DNA of 64,000 nucleotides, from positions 1,922,001 to 1,986,000 of the forward strand of contig NZ_JAJOMY010000001.1 in assembly GCF_024699945.1 (NCBI RefSeq), written 5' to 3'. Below the pieces are notes generated by a model. The model was not told the DNA's origin and did no database searches. It saw only the letters and a list, made by a program, of their open reading frames with translations. Below are positions 49,474 through 58,470 of the stretch, in pieces. A program made the translations under genes and the position numbers. The DNA is from Phenylobacterium sp. J426. GTDB taxonomy: Bacteria > Pseudomonadota > Alphaproteobacteria > Caulobacterales > Caulobacteraceae. Each line of letters starts with the position of its first letter. The stretch's first letter is position 1.

Positions 49474-50882
49474 TCCAGACGGAAAGGCACCGCCCGCCGT
49501 TCGTGCGGCGGAACCCGGAGCGGTCGATCCACAGGCGGGAAAGCGCGCTGCGGGCAATCGTTACGCTCGCAGATGCGGCAGCTCACCCCGATCCGCGCGG
49601 CGGGACCGGCAAGGTCGATCCCCTCGGAATAGACGAACTGGTGCGCGTGGCCGATCTCGCAGCCGAAGCCCAGCACGAAGTGACGGTCGGGCTCGAGGTA
49701 GCTGCCCGACGGCTTGGCCACGCTGCGGGCGACCGACAGATAGCGGGCGCCGTCCGGCATCTCGGCCACCTGCACCAGGAAGCGGTCAGGCGCGCCCACG
49801 GCCTGATGGACGTTCCAAAGGGGGCACGCGCCGCCGAACCGCGCGAACCGCAACCGCGTCGCCGAGTGCCGCTTGGTGATGTTGCCGGCGTAATCCATGC
49901 GCACGAAGAAGATCGGTGCGCCGCGCAAGCCTGGCCGCTGCAGGTTGGAGAGCCTGTGGCACACCTGCTCGAGACTGGTGTGAAAGGTCAGGCTCAGGGC
50001 CTCGATGTCGTGGCGCAGCGCCTGGGCGGTGGCCTGGAAGCGACGATAGGGCATCAGCAGCGCGCCCGCGGCATAGTTTCCGAGGCCCACCCGGCAGACG
50101 TCCACCGCCTCGGGTGTGCGGAACCGGGCCTGGGCGAGCTCCGCCTCGATCACCTGGGAAAGCTCCACGGCGGCCAGGTGGTAGGCGAGCTGAAAGGTCT
50201 GGGTCTCGGCCGGCTGGCGGGGGTTGACCCAGAGCGTACGGGTCTCGGGCTCGTAGCGCCGCATCAGCTCGCCGGCTGCGGCTCGCACGACGATCACGCC
50301 CTGCCGGCTCTTCAGCCAGGCGATGATCTTGCCGTCCGGCGGCTCGCCGTTGACGAGGCCGATCTCCTCGGACAGCGCCTCCGCTGCGCGATCCAGCGTG
50401 TCGACGTAGTTGTCGATGTCGTGGAAGAACTCGCGCACCTCCTCGTAGGGCAGGAGCGAACTGGCGGCCGTCGCCTCGTCGAGGGCGACGGCTTCCTCGG
50501 TCAGGTTCAGCCGCTCGGCAAGCCGCTGGTTCGCGCGGTGCAGGTCCAGGAAACGGCGCGCGAAGCCAGGGGCCTGCAGCGCGACGCGCCGGATCTCCGA
50601 CAGCGCCACCGGCGCCCCGGGGTGCGCGCTCTCGGCCACGGCCTCCTTGAGGTCGGCGATCAGCCGCTCGTCCTCGCGCGCCTCGAACACCTCGGGCGCC
50701 ACGCCGAAGGCTTCGGCGATGGAGACCAGCACGCGCGAGGTGACCGGCCGCTGGTTCGCCTCGATCTGCGAGAGATAGCTCACCGAAATGCCCAGCCGTT
50801 CGGCGCAGGCCTGCAGCTTCAGGCCCTGCTCCTGGCGCAGGCGCCGCACCTCGGGTCCGACGAACAGCTTGGCGATCGCCAT
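49470..50882 (-). CDS. ScfR-type short-chain fatty acyl transcriptional regulator
   Basis: A 470-residue regulator with an N-terminal XRE-type helix-turn-helix (residues about 8-62; LRQEQGLKLQACAERLGISVSYLSQIE) and a long ligand-binding part of the DUF2083/ScfR type, including an ImmA/IrrE-like middle region. The C-terminus has a cysteine pattern CRICERNDCPQR. Relatives (ScfR, PccR, RamB, MccR) control propionate or acetate use. ATG 50882 is used. No target acyl-CoA gene is adjacent; the divergent gene is a MerR regulator. Confidence 0.8.
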   Translation of the reverse strand: MAIAKLFVGPEVRRLRQEQGLKLQACAERLGISVSYLSQIEANQRPVTSRVLVSIAEAFGVAPEVFEAREDERLIADLKEAVAESAHPGAPVALSEIRRVALQAPGFARRFLDLHRANQRLAERLNLTEEAVALDEATAASSLLPYEEVREFFHDIDNYVDTLDRAAEALSEEIGLVNGEPPDGKIIAWLKSRQGVIVVRAAAGELMRRYEPETRTLWVNPRQPAETQTFQLAYHLAAVELSQVIEAELAQARFRTPEAVDVCRVGLGNYAAGALLMPYRRFQATAQALRHDIEALSLTFHTSLEQVCHRLSNLQRPGLRGAPIFFVRMDYAGNITKRHSATRLRFARFGGACPLWNVHQAVGAPDRFLVQVAEMPDGARYLSVARSVAKPSGSYLEPDRHFVLGFGCEIGHAHQFVYSEGIDLAGPAARIGVSCRICERNDCPQRAFPPVDRPLRVPPHERRAVPFRLD

Positions 50883-51017
50883 TTCACAACTTCACAAAAT
50901 GCGCTCGGGCAGGCGCCAAACCTTCGCACGTTCTCGTTTGAAATCCAGACTGAAAGGGCGCTTCCTCCCTCACCGAACGTAACCCTCAGTTTCGCAAAAA
51001 CACAGACGAGGATGGAA
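50883..51017. promoter_or_regulatory. Divergent regulatory region between scfR-type and merR-type genes
   Basis: A 135-base space between two regulators. Next to the scfR-type ATG, the minus strand reads TTGTGAAGTTGTGAA, a tandem direct repeat of TTGTGAA. Near 50990 lies TTTCGCAAAA, related to the TTTGC/GCAAA boxes bound by ScfR/RamB-type regulators. Both are candidate autoregulatory sites; no evidence beyond sequence. Confidence 0.3.
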
Positions 51018-51389
51018 ATGCTCGGACGGCGCCCCGACAACCTGCACCACCTGCCCCGCCTGGGCTTTGCCGACGCCTGCCGCCTGTTCGGCATGACGCC
51101 GCGGGCGCTGCGCTTCTACGAGGAGAAGGGCCTGATCGAGGCCCGTCGTGACCGGCTCAACCACCGCTACTACGATGGCTGGACCCGCCAGAAGCTGGCC
51201 TGGATCTCGCGCCTGCGCTCTGTGAGCCTGCCGCTGCGCGACATCCGTCAGGTGCTGGAGGCCGACCAGCGCTCGGGCGCCGGATCCCAACTGGCGCTCC
51301 GCAAGCTGCTGGCCCGGCGCGAGGAACTGGCCCGCGAACTCGCAGCCGCCGAGTCCCTGCTGCCGAGCCTGCAGGAAGAGGCCGCCTAA
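51018..51389 (+). CDS. MerR-family transcriptional regulator
   Basis: A 123-residue MerR regulator with the N-terminal winged helix (FADACRLFGMTPRALRFYEEKGLIEARR; recognition segment typical of MerR) and a coiled C-terminal helix for dimer formation; no clear metal-binding cysteines. I choose ATG 51018, since GAGG lies six bases upstream; ATG 51012 is too close to that site. The effector and target are unknown. A GC-rich hairpin follows it. Confidence 0.8.
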   Translation: MLGRRPDNLHHLPRLGFADACRLFGMTPRALRFYEEKGLIEARRDRLNHRYYDGWTRQKLAWISRLRSVSLPLRDIRQVLEADQRSGAGSQLALRKLLARREELARELAAAESLLPSLQEEAA

Positions 51390-51395
51390 GGCGCT

Positions 51396-51432
51396 CGCGC
51401 GCCGCTGGGGACGAGGTCCGCCGCGGCGCGCG
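51396..51432 (+). terminator. GC-rich hairpin after the merR-type gene
   Basis: A stem of 10 bp, with arms CGCGCGCCGC and GCGGCGCGCG separated by 17 bases, begins seven bases after the merR-type stop codon. It has no T-run, so it is at most a weak or Rho-assisted terminator. Its position between two units supports a transcription end. Confidence 0.4.
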
Positions 51433-51493
51433 GCCCAGAGGCGCGGTCCTTGAAGGGGCGGCGCGGCGAAATATGCTTGCAACAATCCCGCTA

Positions 51494-51513
51494 TTATCTT
51501 GTGTGCAAGATAA
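51494..51513. promoter_or_regulatory. Perfect palindrome, probable MarR/OhrR operator
   Basis: TTATCTTG-N4-CAAGATAA, a perfect 8-bp inverted repeat with a TGTG spacer, 16 bases before ATG 51530. Its form and size match MarR/OhrR-class operators, and an OhrR-type gene closes the same group at 53637-54080. The regulator match is inferred from proximity and family. Confidence 0.55.
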
Positions 51514-51529
51514 CTCGACGGGAGATCTC

Positions 51530-52123
51530 ATGAACAGGTTCGCCGCTCTCGCGGGCGCTCTCGCGCTCGCCTTCGCCACATCCGCTGCGGCCCAGGCGCC
51601 GCAGATCATCCGCGGCGTCGTGACGGACGTGCAGGCGGAGAAGATCACCGTCCGCCCTAAGAGCGGCCAGCCGGTGACCGTGGGTCTGACGAAGGATTGG
51701 CGGGTGGCGGTGACCAAGCCGATCAGCGTGAGCGAGATCAAGCCGGGCAGCTTCATCGGTTCCGCCGAGATGCCGCAGGCCGACGGCACGGGACGATCGT
51801 TGGAGGTCCATGTCTTCCCGCCGGGCGTGAAGATCGGCGAGGGCCACTACGCCTGGGACAAGAAGAAGGGCTCCATGATGACCAACGGCACCGTCGGCAA
51901 GATCAACGTCGCCAAGGGAGGCCGCGAGCTCGAGGTCGACTACGGGACCGGCAAGCGGAAGGTGACGGTGCCGCGCAGCGTGCCGATCGTGCAGATCACC
52001 GACGGTCAGCGCGCACAGCTGAAGCGCGGCACGCCGGTCTTCCTGATCGCCGGCGCGGCGCCGGGCGGCCTGGTCACCAACGCCGTGACGATCGGCGAGG
52101 GCGGCAAGCCGCCGCCCATGTGA
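51530..52123 (+). CDS. DUF5666-like periplasmic protein
   Basis: A 197-residue protein with a signal peptide (ending ATSAAAQ) and beta-rich repeats of the DUF5666 kind (IIRGVVTDVQAEKITVRPKSG; TNGTVGKINVAKGG). DUF5666-like proteins are often mis-annotated as metal-transporter parts; there is no transport domain. GGGAGATCTC provides the ribosome site. It heads the group with the cytochrome b and molybdoenzyme, 13 bases apart, so it may be their periplasmic accessory. Confidence 0.6.
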   Translation: MNRFAALAGALALAFATSAAAQAPQIIRGVVTDVQAEKITVRPKSGQPVTVGLTKDWRVAVTKPISVSEIKPGSFIGSAEMPQADGTGRSLEVHVFPPGVKIGEGHYAWDKKKGSMMTNGTVGKINVAKGGRELEVDYGTGKRKVTVPRSVPIVQITDGQRAQLKRGTPVFLIAGAAPGGLVTNAVTIGEGGKPPPM

Positions 52124-52136
52124 TCAAGGGCCCGCG

Positions 52137-52871
52137 ATGCCTCGGCCCGACCGGCCCTTGAAGAACGGGCGGGTGGCGATCTACCGCCACCCGATCCTCG
52201 TCCGGCTGACCCACTGGATCACGGCCCTGAGCCTTGGCCTGCTGTTGTTCAGCGGGCTGCAGATCCTCAACGCCCATCCCGCGCTCTACTGGGGCGAGGT
52301 CTCGCGCTTCGACCGCGCGTTCATCGCCTTCACGCCCGACGCAGAGGGCCGCGTCTTCCCGCCCTGGCTGACGCTGCCGGCGGCAGCCGATCTTGGCGCG
52401 GGGCGGCAGTGGCACTTCGCGGCGGCCTGGGTGCTGGTGGGGAGCCTCGCCGTCTACCTGATCTACAACCTGCTGGTCGGGCGACTGCGCCGCGAGCTGC
52501 TGCCGGGGCGGGCGGAGCTGGCCGGCGTCGGACGCTCGGTCCTCGACCACATGCGGTTGAAGTTCGACCACGGCGCGCGGCGCTACAATGTGCTGCAGAA
52601 GCTGGCCTATCTGGTGATCGGAGTCGTGATCCTCCCCGCGATGGTTCTGACCGGCCTCGCCATGTCGCCGTCGCTGGACGCGCTGCTTCCGCTGTCCGAA
52701 ATGTTTGGCGGCCGTCAGAGCGCGCGCACGCTGCACTTCTTCGGCGCGGCCTCGCTGGTCGCCTTCCTCCTCGCGCATGTCGCCATGGTCGTGGCGGCGG
52801 GGCCGATCAACGAGATGCGCTCCATCCTCACCGGCTGGTTCGTCGTCCGGCTTGAGGAGAAGGCGCCATGA
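52137..52871 (+). CDS. Cytochrome b561/Ni-hydrogenase-type membrane cytochrome
   Basis: A 244-residue integral membrane cytochrome b with about four helices and histidines in the expected positions: HPILVRLTHW at the start, RQWHF in the second helix, RTLHFFGAASLVAF and LLAHVAMVV in the last two. It probably passes electrons from quinol to the adjacent periplasmic molybdoenzyme, like MsrQ or related subunits. Its stop overlaps the next ATG by four bases. Confidence 0.8.
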   Translation: MPRPDRPLKNGRVAIYRHPILVRLTHWITALSLGLLLFSGLQILNAHPALYWGEVSRFDRAFIAFTPDAEGRVFPPWLTLPAAADLGAGRQWHFAAAWVLVGSLAVYLIYNLLVGRLRRELLPGRAELAGVGRSVLDHMRLKFDHGARRYNVLQKLAYLVIGVVILPAMVLTGLAMSPSLDALLPLSEMFGGRQSARTLHFFGAASLVAFLLAHVAMVVAAGPINEMRSILTGWFVVRLEEKAP

Positions 52872-53632
52872 CGCCGCCGCTGAACCGCCGGGCCTGGCTG
52901 TCGGGCGCTGCTGGCCTGGCTCTCGCGGGGTGCGATCGCGTGACCCAGGCGCCTGCGACGCTGTCGGGCCTCGCGGCCGTCGAGCGCTTCACCGAGTCCG
53001 CCCAGCGGCGAGTGGTCGGCCGACACATCCTGGCCCGCGAGTACCCCGAGAGCGCCATCTCTCCGGACTTCCGCGCCAACGGTACGACCAATCCCGACAA
53101 TCCGGACTACCAGGCCCATCTGGCGAGCGGCTTCGTCGACTGGCGCCTCGAGATCGGCGGCCTGGTGGAGCAGCCGCTCAGCCTCTCGCTCGCCGACCTG
53201 CGGCTCGCGCCGTCGCGCACCCAGGTCACACGCCACGACTGCGTCGAGGGCTGGAGCTGCATCGGCAAGTGGAAGGGCGCGCGCCTTGGCCCGCTGCTGG
53301 ACCGCGCAGGCCTGAAGCGTGAGGCGCGCTACCTCGCCTTCTTCTGCGCCGACACCCTGGAGCTCACCTTCGACGGCACGGGCGACTACTATGAGACCAT
53401 AAGCGTGGTGGACGCCTACCATCCGCAGACCCTGCTGGCCTACGAGATGAACGACCGGACTCTGCCCGTGGAGCACGGTGCCCCCGTCCGCCTGCGGCTC
53501 GAGCGTCAGCTCGGCTACAAGATGGCGAAGTACGTCATGCGCATCGAGGCCATCGAGAGCTTCGACCACCTCGGGCGCGGCAAGGGCGGCTATTGGGAAG
53601 ACCGCGGCTACCAGTGGTACGCCGGCATCTGA
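52868..53632 (+). CDS. Molybdopterin-dependent oxidoreductase, TAT-exported lipoprotein-like (SUOX/MsrP family)
   Basis: A 254-residue oxidoreductase of the sulfite oxidase/MsrP fold. The N-terminus has NRRAWLSGAAGLALAGCD: a twin-arginine signal followed by a lipobox (LAGC), suggesting an exported lipoprotein. The molybdenum-binding cysteine is in HDCVEGWSCIGKWKG. C-terminal parts include GYKMAKYVMRIEAIE. It is coupled to the cytochrome b gene (ATGA overlap). A role in repairing oxidised methionine, or sulfite oxidation, fits the family; the OhrR-type regulator beside it points to oxidant control. Confidence 0.8.
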   Translation: MTPPLNRRAWLSGAAGLALAGCDRVTQAPATLSGLAAVERFTESAQRRVVGRHILAREYPESAISPDFRANGTTNPDNPDYQAHLASGFVDWRLEIGGLVEQPLSLSLADLRLAPSRTQVTRHDCVEGWSCIGKWKGARLGPLLDRAGLKREARYLAFFCADTLELTFDGTGDYYETISVVDAYHPQTLLAYEMNDRTLPVEHGAPVRLRLERQLGYKMAKYVMRIEAIESFDHLGRGKGGYWEDRGYQWYAGI

Positions 53633-53636
53633 GCCG

Positions 53637-54080
53637 CTAGCTGAGGCCGTCGATCAGACGCTGGAGCTCCGCCTTAAGCCGGACCAAGTCGTCGTGCGGC
53701 AGCGGCAGCTGGCAATAGGCGCCGCCGGGAACGCTCATCGCCTCCGCGCGCAACGCCTGGCCCTCCGCCGTCAGGTCGACCAGCACCCGACGCTCGTCCT
53801 CCGCATCCCGGGTCCGGACGACCAGGCCCCGCCCTTCCAGGCGGGTGAACAGCGGCTGCAGCGTACCGGAGTCCAGTCGCAGGCGCCGCGACAGCTCGCC
53901 CATCGTCTGCGGGCTGCGCTCCCACAGCGCCATCATCGCCAGATACTGCGGATAGGTCAGGCCCAGCGGCTCCAGCAGCGGCCGGTACAGCCGGGTCACC
54001 AGGTTGCTCGCCGAATAGAGCGCAAAGCAGAGCTGCAGGTCGAGCTGCAGCGGGTCGAACTCGGCGGTCTCGTCGCTCAT
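53637..54080 (-). CDS. ohrR: OhrR-type MarR transcriptional regulator
   Basis: A 147-residue MarR-family protein of the OhrR subgroup. It starts FDPLQLDLQLCFALYSASN, with the reactive cysteine in QLCFALY at about residue 18, then LTYPQYLAMMALWE and the winged-helix segment DSGTLQPLFTRLEGRGLV with DERRVLVDLTAEG. OhrR senses organic hydroperoxides or hypochlorite through that cysteine. It is convergent with the molybdoenzyme, four bases apart. No ohr gene is seen; the palindrome at 51494-51513 is its likely site. Confidence 0.85.
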   Translation of the reverse strand: MSDETAEFDPLQLDLQLCFALYSASNLVTRLYRPLLEPLGLTYPQYLAMMALWERSPQTMGELSRRLRLDSGTLQPLFTRLEGRGLVVRTRDAEDERRVLVDLTAEGQALRAEAMSVPGGAYCQLPLPHDDLVRLKAELQRLIDGLS

Positions 54081-54122
54081 CGGAGCACCACCATATCGCT
54101 CGCGCGGCGAGGCGCCAGGGGG

Positions 54123-54905
54123 CTAGCGCGGCTGCATCCGGATGGCGCCGTCCAGGCGCACGTCCTCGCCGTTGAAGTAGCCGCAGGTGATCATCGTCTC
54201 GGCCACCTGGGCGAACTCCTCCGGCTGGCCCAACCGGCGCGGGAACGGCACCGATGCGGCGAGCCCGGCCTTCACGTGCTCGGGCGCGCGGCCGAGCAGG
54301 GGCGTGTCGAAGATGCCCGGCAGGATCGTGTTGACGCGGATCGCCTCGCCGGACAGGTCGCGGGCGATGGTCAGGGTCATGCCGACGATGCCGGCCTTCG
54401 AGGCGGTGTAGGCCACCTGGCCGATCTGGCCCTCCTCGGCTGCGACCGACGCGGTGTTCACGATGGCGCCGCGGTCGCCGTCCTCAAGGACCGGCAGGGT
54501 CAGCATGCCCGCCGCGCTTTTGGTGATGCAGCGGAACGTGCCGATCAGGTTCACCTGGATGATCCGCTCGAAGTTTTCGAGCGGGTACTCCTTGATTTCG
54601 CCCGTCTGCTTGTCGCGCGAGACGGTCTTGGCGCCGCCGCCCACGCCGGCGCAGTTGACGAGGATCCGTTCCTGGCCGTGAGCGGCGCGCGCCTTGGCGA
54701 AGGCGGCGTCCACCTCCTCGCTGGAGGTGACGTTGACCTTGCAGAAGACGCCGCCCAGTTCTCGGGCCAGCGCCTCGCCGCGCTCCTCGTTCAGATCGAA
54801 CAGCGCCACCTTGACGCCGTGGCTGGCGAGCCGCCGCGCCGTCGCTTCGCCCAGGCCGGACGCGCCCCCGGTGACGACGGCCGAGATGCTGCTGTCGAGA
54901 TGCAT
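54123..54905 (-). CDS. Short-chain dehydrogenase/reductase, HSD17B10-like
   Basis: A 260-residue SDR: NAD-binding VTGGASGLGEATAR near residue 10, the catalytic YTASK near 165 with the usual serine upstream (NTASVAAEEGQIGQ), and NTILPGIFDTPLL. The length and FCKVNVTSSEEV segment resemble 3-hydroxyacyl-CoA dehydrogenase type 2 (HSD17B10 group), which acts in fatty-acid or steroid breakdown. It shares direction with ohrR (42-base gap) and may be co-transcribed with it. Start ATG 54905 is family-conforming. Confidence 0.85.
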   Translation of the reverse strand: MHLDSSISAVVTGGASGLGEATARRLASHGVKVALFDLNEERGEALARELGGVFCKVNVTSSEEVDAAFAKARAAHGQERILVNCAGVGGGAKTVSRDKQTGEIKEYPLENFERIIQVNLIGTFRCITKSAAGMLTLPVLEDGDRGAIVNTASVAAEEGQIGQVAYTASKAGIVGMTLTIARDLSGEAIRVNTILPGIFDTPLLGRAPEHVKAGLAASVPFPRRLGQPEEFAQVAETMITCGYFNGEDVRLDGAIRMQPR

Positions 54906-55108
54906 GCGATCGTTTCCCTCTGACCCCAAGGGGGCCAGTTCGGCCGGGCGCCGTCGCGGCAGTCCAGAGCCGATGCGCCGTGGGGCCCTGGAACCTTAAG
55001 GCAAAGCTTGTGTTCTGGACCTTGGAGGGGCTTGTTGCGCGGACGTAGGGCCGCGCCCCGTCGCGACCCTCATTCATTGCGTCCGGAGGGGCGCGCGGGG
55101 GATCGAAA

Positions 55109-57041
55109 ATGGCGCTCGTAAAGCGTTCGACCTTGGCCACGCGGGGCGGGAAGAAGACGCCGCCGGCTGCGGAGGCGGTCCCGCCGGTCCAGGCCGCGGC
55201 GCCGGCCGCCGCGTCATCGCGCAGGCGCGCGGCCCCTGTGCGGAGCCAGACCGCGGCCGAGCGGATCGGAGCCGCGACCCAGGAACTCGCCAGCGGTGTC
55301 GCCGAGGCCGCGTCCGCCGCCGAGGAGCTGCGGCGCGCGCTGGAGCAGATCTCCGGCGCCGCCGAAGAGGCCGCCGGCGCGAGCCACGAGTCGCTAGGCG
55401 CCGTCGCCGCCCTCGCGGCGGCCTTCGCCCAGGCGCGTGAGCGGGCCGAGGCCTCCCGTCGCCGGACCGAAACCCTGCAGACCCTGATCGTCGAGACCGC
55501 CGCCCAGACCGAGGCCTCGGTCGCCGCCGTGCAGGCGAACGCCGAGCGCCAACTGGCTTCGGTGGAGGTCGTGGCGGGGCTGGAGGCTCAGGCCGCCGCC
55601 ATCGGCGAGATCACCGTGGCGGTCGCCGAGATGTCCGACCAGACCAACCTCTTGGCGCTGAACGCCGCACTGGAGGCCGCACGGGCCGGCGATCATGGCC
55701 GCGGGTTCGCCGTCGTCGCCGACGAGGTGCGGGCGCTCGCCGAAACCGCCGAGCGCCGATCGCGCGACGTCGGCGCGCTGGCCGGCGAGATCCTCGATGA
55801 GGTGAGGGCGCTCTCGGAGCAGATCCGCGCGGCGGCCTCGCGGGCCGCTCAAGAGGCGACGGCCGGCGTCGAGATCTCCCGCGGCCTGACCGAAGTCCGG
55901 GGCCAGATGGCCGAGCTCGCCGACGGCGCGCAGGACATCCTCCTGGCCGCCGTCGAGGCCGACGGCGCCGCCCGCGAGGCGCAGCGTGGGGCCGAAAGCG
56001 TCTCCGCCGCAGCCGAGGAGCAGTCCGCCGCCGCCGCCCAGGCCCAGCGCGCCGTGCAGCAACAGGCGGCGTCGCTGGAGGAAAGTGACCGGACTGCGCA
56101 CGCCCTGGCCGAAATGGCCGAGGCCCTGCAGTCGGGCGCCGCCGGCGGCGCGCGCCCAGGAAGTAGGGTCCGCCGCCGAGCAGCTTTCCGCCGCGGTGCA
56201 GGAACTGTCGGCCGCCGCCGCCGAGATCCTGATCGCTATCGACCAGATCAGCCGGGGCGCCCAGGGTCAGGCCTCCGCCACCCAGCAGACGAGCGCCGCC
56301 CTGGCCCAGATCGAGCGGTCGGCGGACCGGACCCGGGAGGTCGCCGAACAGACGGTGCAGGCCGCGGCCGCCGTCCAGGATCGCCTTGAGGCCAGCCGCG
56401 CCGCGGTGGTGTCTATGATGGAGGGGATAACCGCCGCCCTGGGCGACACCCGCGCCAGCTCCGCCCGCGCCGCCGCGCTTGAGGATGCGGGGCGTCGTAT
56501 CGACAAGCTGGTGGACGCGATCTCGCTGATCGCCGTGCAGACCACCATGCTGGCGGTCTCCGGCGCCGTGGAAGCGGCGCGGGCCGGCGAGGCCGGCCTG
56601 GGCTTTGCGACGGTCTCCGGCGACATCCGCTCGCTCGCTCGCGAGTCCGCCGAGAATGCCGATCGGGTGAAGGATGTGGTCCGCGCCCTGCAGGCCGAGA
56701 TCGCGGCGGTGCGGCGCGACCTCGACCAGGCGGCGGCGGCGGGCGAGGCCGAGGTCGCGAAGAACGCCGCGGTCAGCGAACGCCTGGCCGCCATATCCGG
56801 CGACATGGAGTCGGTCCGGGTCGGCGCCGAGGAGACCCTGCAGGCGCTGGGCGCGATCCTCAAGGCGGCTCGGGAGGTGGCTCTGGGCGCCCAGCAGATC
56901 GCCGCCGCGGCCGAGGAGGCCGGCGGAGCGGCTGTCGAGAGCGCCGCGGCGGCCCGGCAGCAGGCGCGGGGCGCCGAGGATCTCGCCGCCGCCATCGAGG
57001 AGATCGCCGAACTAGCCGACGCGCTCCAGGCGGAAGGCTGA
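55109..57041 (+). CDS. Soluble methyl-accepting chemotaxis protein with two signalling tips, frameshifted
   Basis: A roughly 643-residue coiled-coil receptor with no membrane helix or ligand domain. It has an Ala/Glu-rich helical body and a classical MCP hairpin tip near residues 176-215 ([23 protein letters not shown]). A second, more divergent tip lies about 300 residues later ([20 protein letters not shown]). Both should bind CheA/CheW. The frame changes by +1 at about 56140-56155, in the linker between the two halves; removing one base joins QSGAAG to [13 protein letters not shown]. It starts the chemotaxis-like operon and is likely its cytoplasmic sensor. Confidence 0.85.
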
Positions 57042-57046
57042 GGTCG

Positions 57047-58470
57047 GTGTCGGCGGACGACGCACTCCTGACGTTTCGCGTCGGCGACCGGCGACTCGCG
57101 GTGGCCGCCTCCGAGGTGGCCGAGGTCGTCCGTCGACCAAGAGTGACGCGGGTCCCGCACGCGCCCCGGGCGCTGGCCGGAGTCGCCAGTCTGCGGGGCC
57201 AGGTGCTTCCGGTCGTCGCGCTCGACGCAGTCCTTGGAACGGCGGGCGAGGCCGGCGCCGCCGCACGTCTCGTCGTGCTGGACGGTGCGCCGCCACTGGG
57301 CTTGGCGGTGGACGAGGTGACGGGCCTGGCGGGCGGCGACGCGACGCCCGGCGCCCTGCTGGTCCGAGAGGCGCCGAGACCCGCGTCCTGTCTTTCGAAA
57401 GCCTGCTGCAGGCGGAGTTCGCCGGCCTTACCCGCTCGCGCGCGGAGGCCCGGAAGACGGACGCGACCTTGGAGGCCGGGGCCGCGGCGAAGGCGCCCGA
57501 CGTGGCTTTGCTGAGCTTTCTGCTCTCCGATCAGCCCTACGCCTTGCCGCTCGAGCAGGTCCGGGAGGTGCTCGCCCTGCCGCCCGAGGTCGCCGCCCTG
57601 CCACGCACCGACGCGGCCATGCTCGGCGTCACCTCCCTCCGCGGGGCGCTGCTGCCGCTGGTTTCGACGGCCGTGCTCCTGGGCCTGGAGGCTGCGCCGC
57701 TGGGACCGCAATCGCGCGTGATCGTCGCGGTGCTCGGCGATGCGCGAGTCGGCCTCGTGGTCGACCGGATGACGTCGATCCTGCGAGCGCCGCCCGACGC
57801 GCTCGGCCCCGTCCCCCGCGTTTTGAACCGGGGCGCGGGCGAGGCGCAGGTGGACGCCATGCTGCGTCTGCCCGACGGGGCTCTGGTCTCGGTGCTCGCG
57901 CCCGAGCGCCTGTTCCGGGACGAGAGCGTAGCGCAGATTCTGGAAGACGGCCGGAGGGCGAAGGCGATGGAGACAAAAGCCCGGGCCGCACCGGCGGCAG
58001 CGCAGAGGTTCCTCGTCTTCAGCCTTGGCTCCGAGGCCTATGCCCTGCCGATCGCCGCGGTGGAGGAGGTCGTGCGCCTGCCCGAGAAGCTCACGCGGCT
58101 CCCCCGCGCGCCAGCCTATGTCACGGGCGTGATGAGCCTGCGCGGCGCGGTGATCCCGGTGATCGCCCAGCGCGAGCGGTTCGGCGTCGAGGGCGCCGCC
58201 CCGGCGGGACGTCCTCGGGTGGTCATCTGCCGCCTGGGCGAGCTCAGTGTCGGCTTCGCCGTCGACGCTGTGACCGAGATCCTGGAGGTCGCCGATGATC
58301 GCCTCGCCAGGGCGCCGGATCTGACCGGCGCGGGCGGCGTCTTCGACCGCGTGGCGCAGGTGGACGCCGACGGCCGGGTGCTGCTGGTCGTCGATCCCCG
58401 CGCCCTCCTGGAGAAGGCCGAAGCGGACCTGCTCGCGGACCTGCTGCGCGAGGCCCCGGCCGCATCGTGA
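57047..58470 (+). CDS. cheW: CheW-like scaffold with three CheW domains, frameshifted
   Basis: About 473 residues holding three CheW domains: first, residues 1-115 (FRVGDRRLAVAASEVAEVVRRPR; LRGQVLPVVALD); second, near 150-300 (FLLSDQPYALPLEQVREVLALP; LRGALLPLVS); third, near 318-470 (FSLGSEAYALPIAAVEEVVRLPEK; LRGAVIPVIAQRE). CheW links receptors to CheA. The frame breaks near 57371-57380 between domains one and two: the net change is -1 (or +2), unlike the other breaks here. GC-rich error is likely, but two separate genes cannot be ruled out. Overlaps cheB by four bases. Confidence 0.75.

Noticed and set aside
48498..51389. A 963-residue open frame spanning pabB, pabC, the ScfR-type gene and merR
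   Set aside because: It is mostly a shadow frame in GC-rich DNA; only the pabC N-terminal part and the merR part are real.
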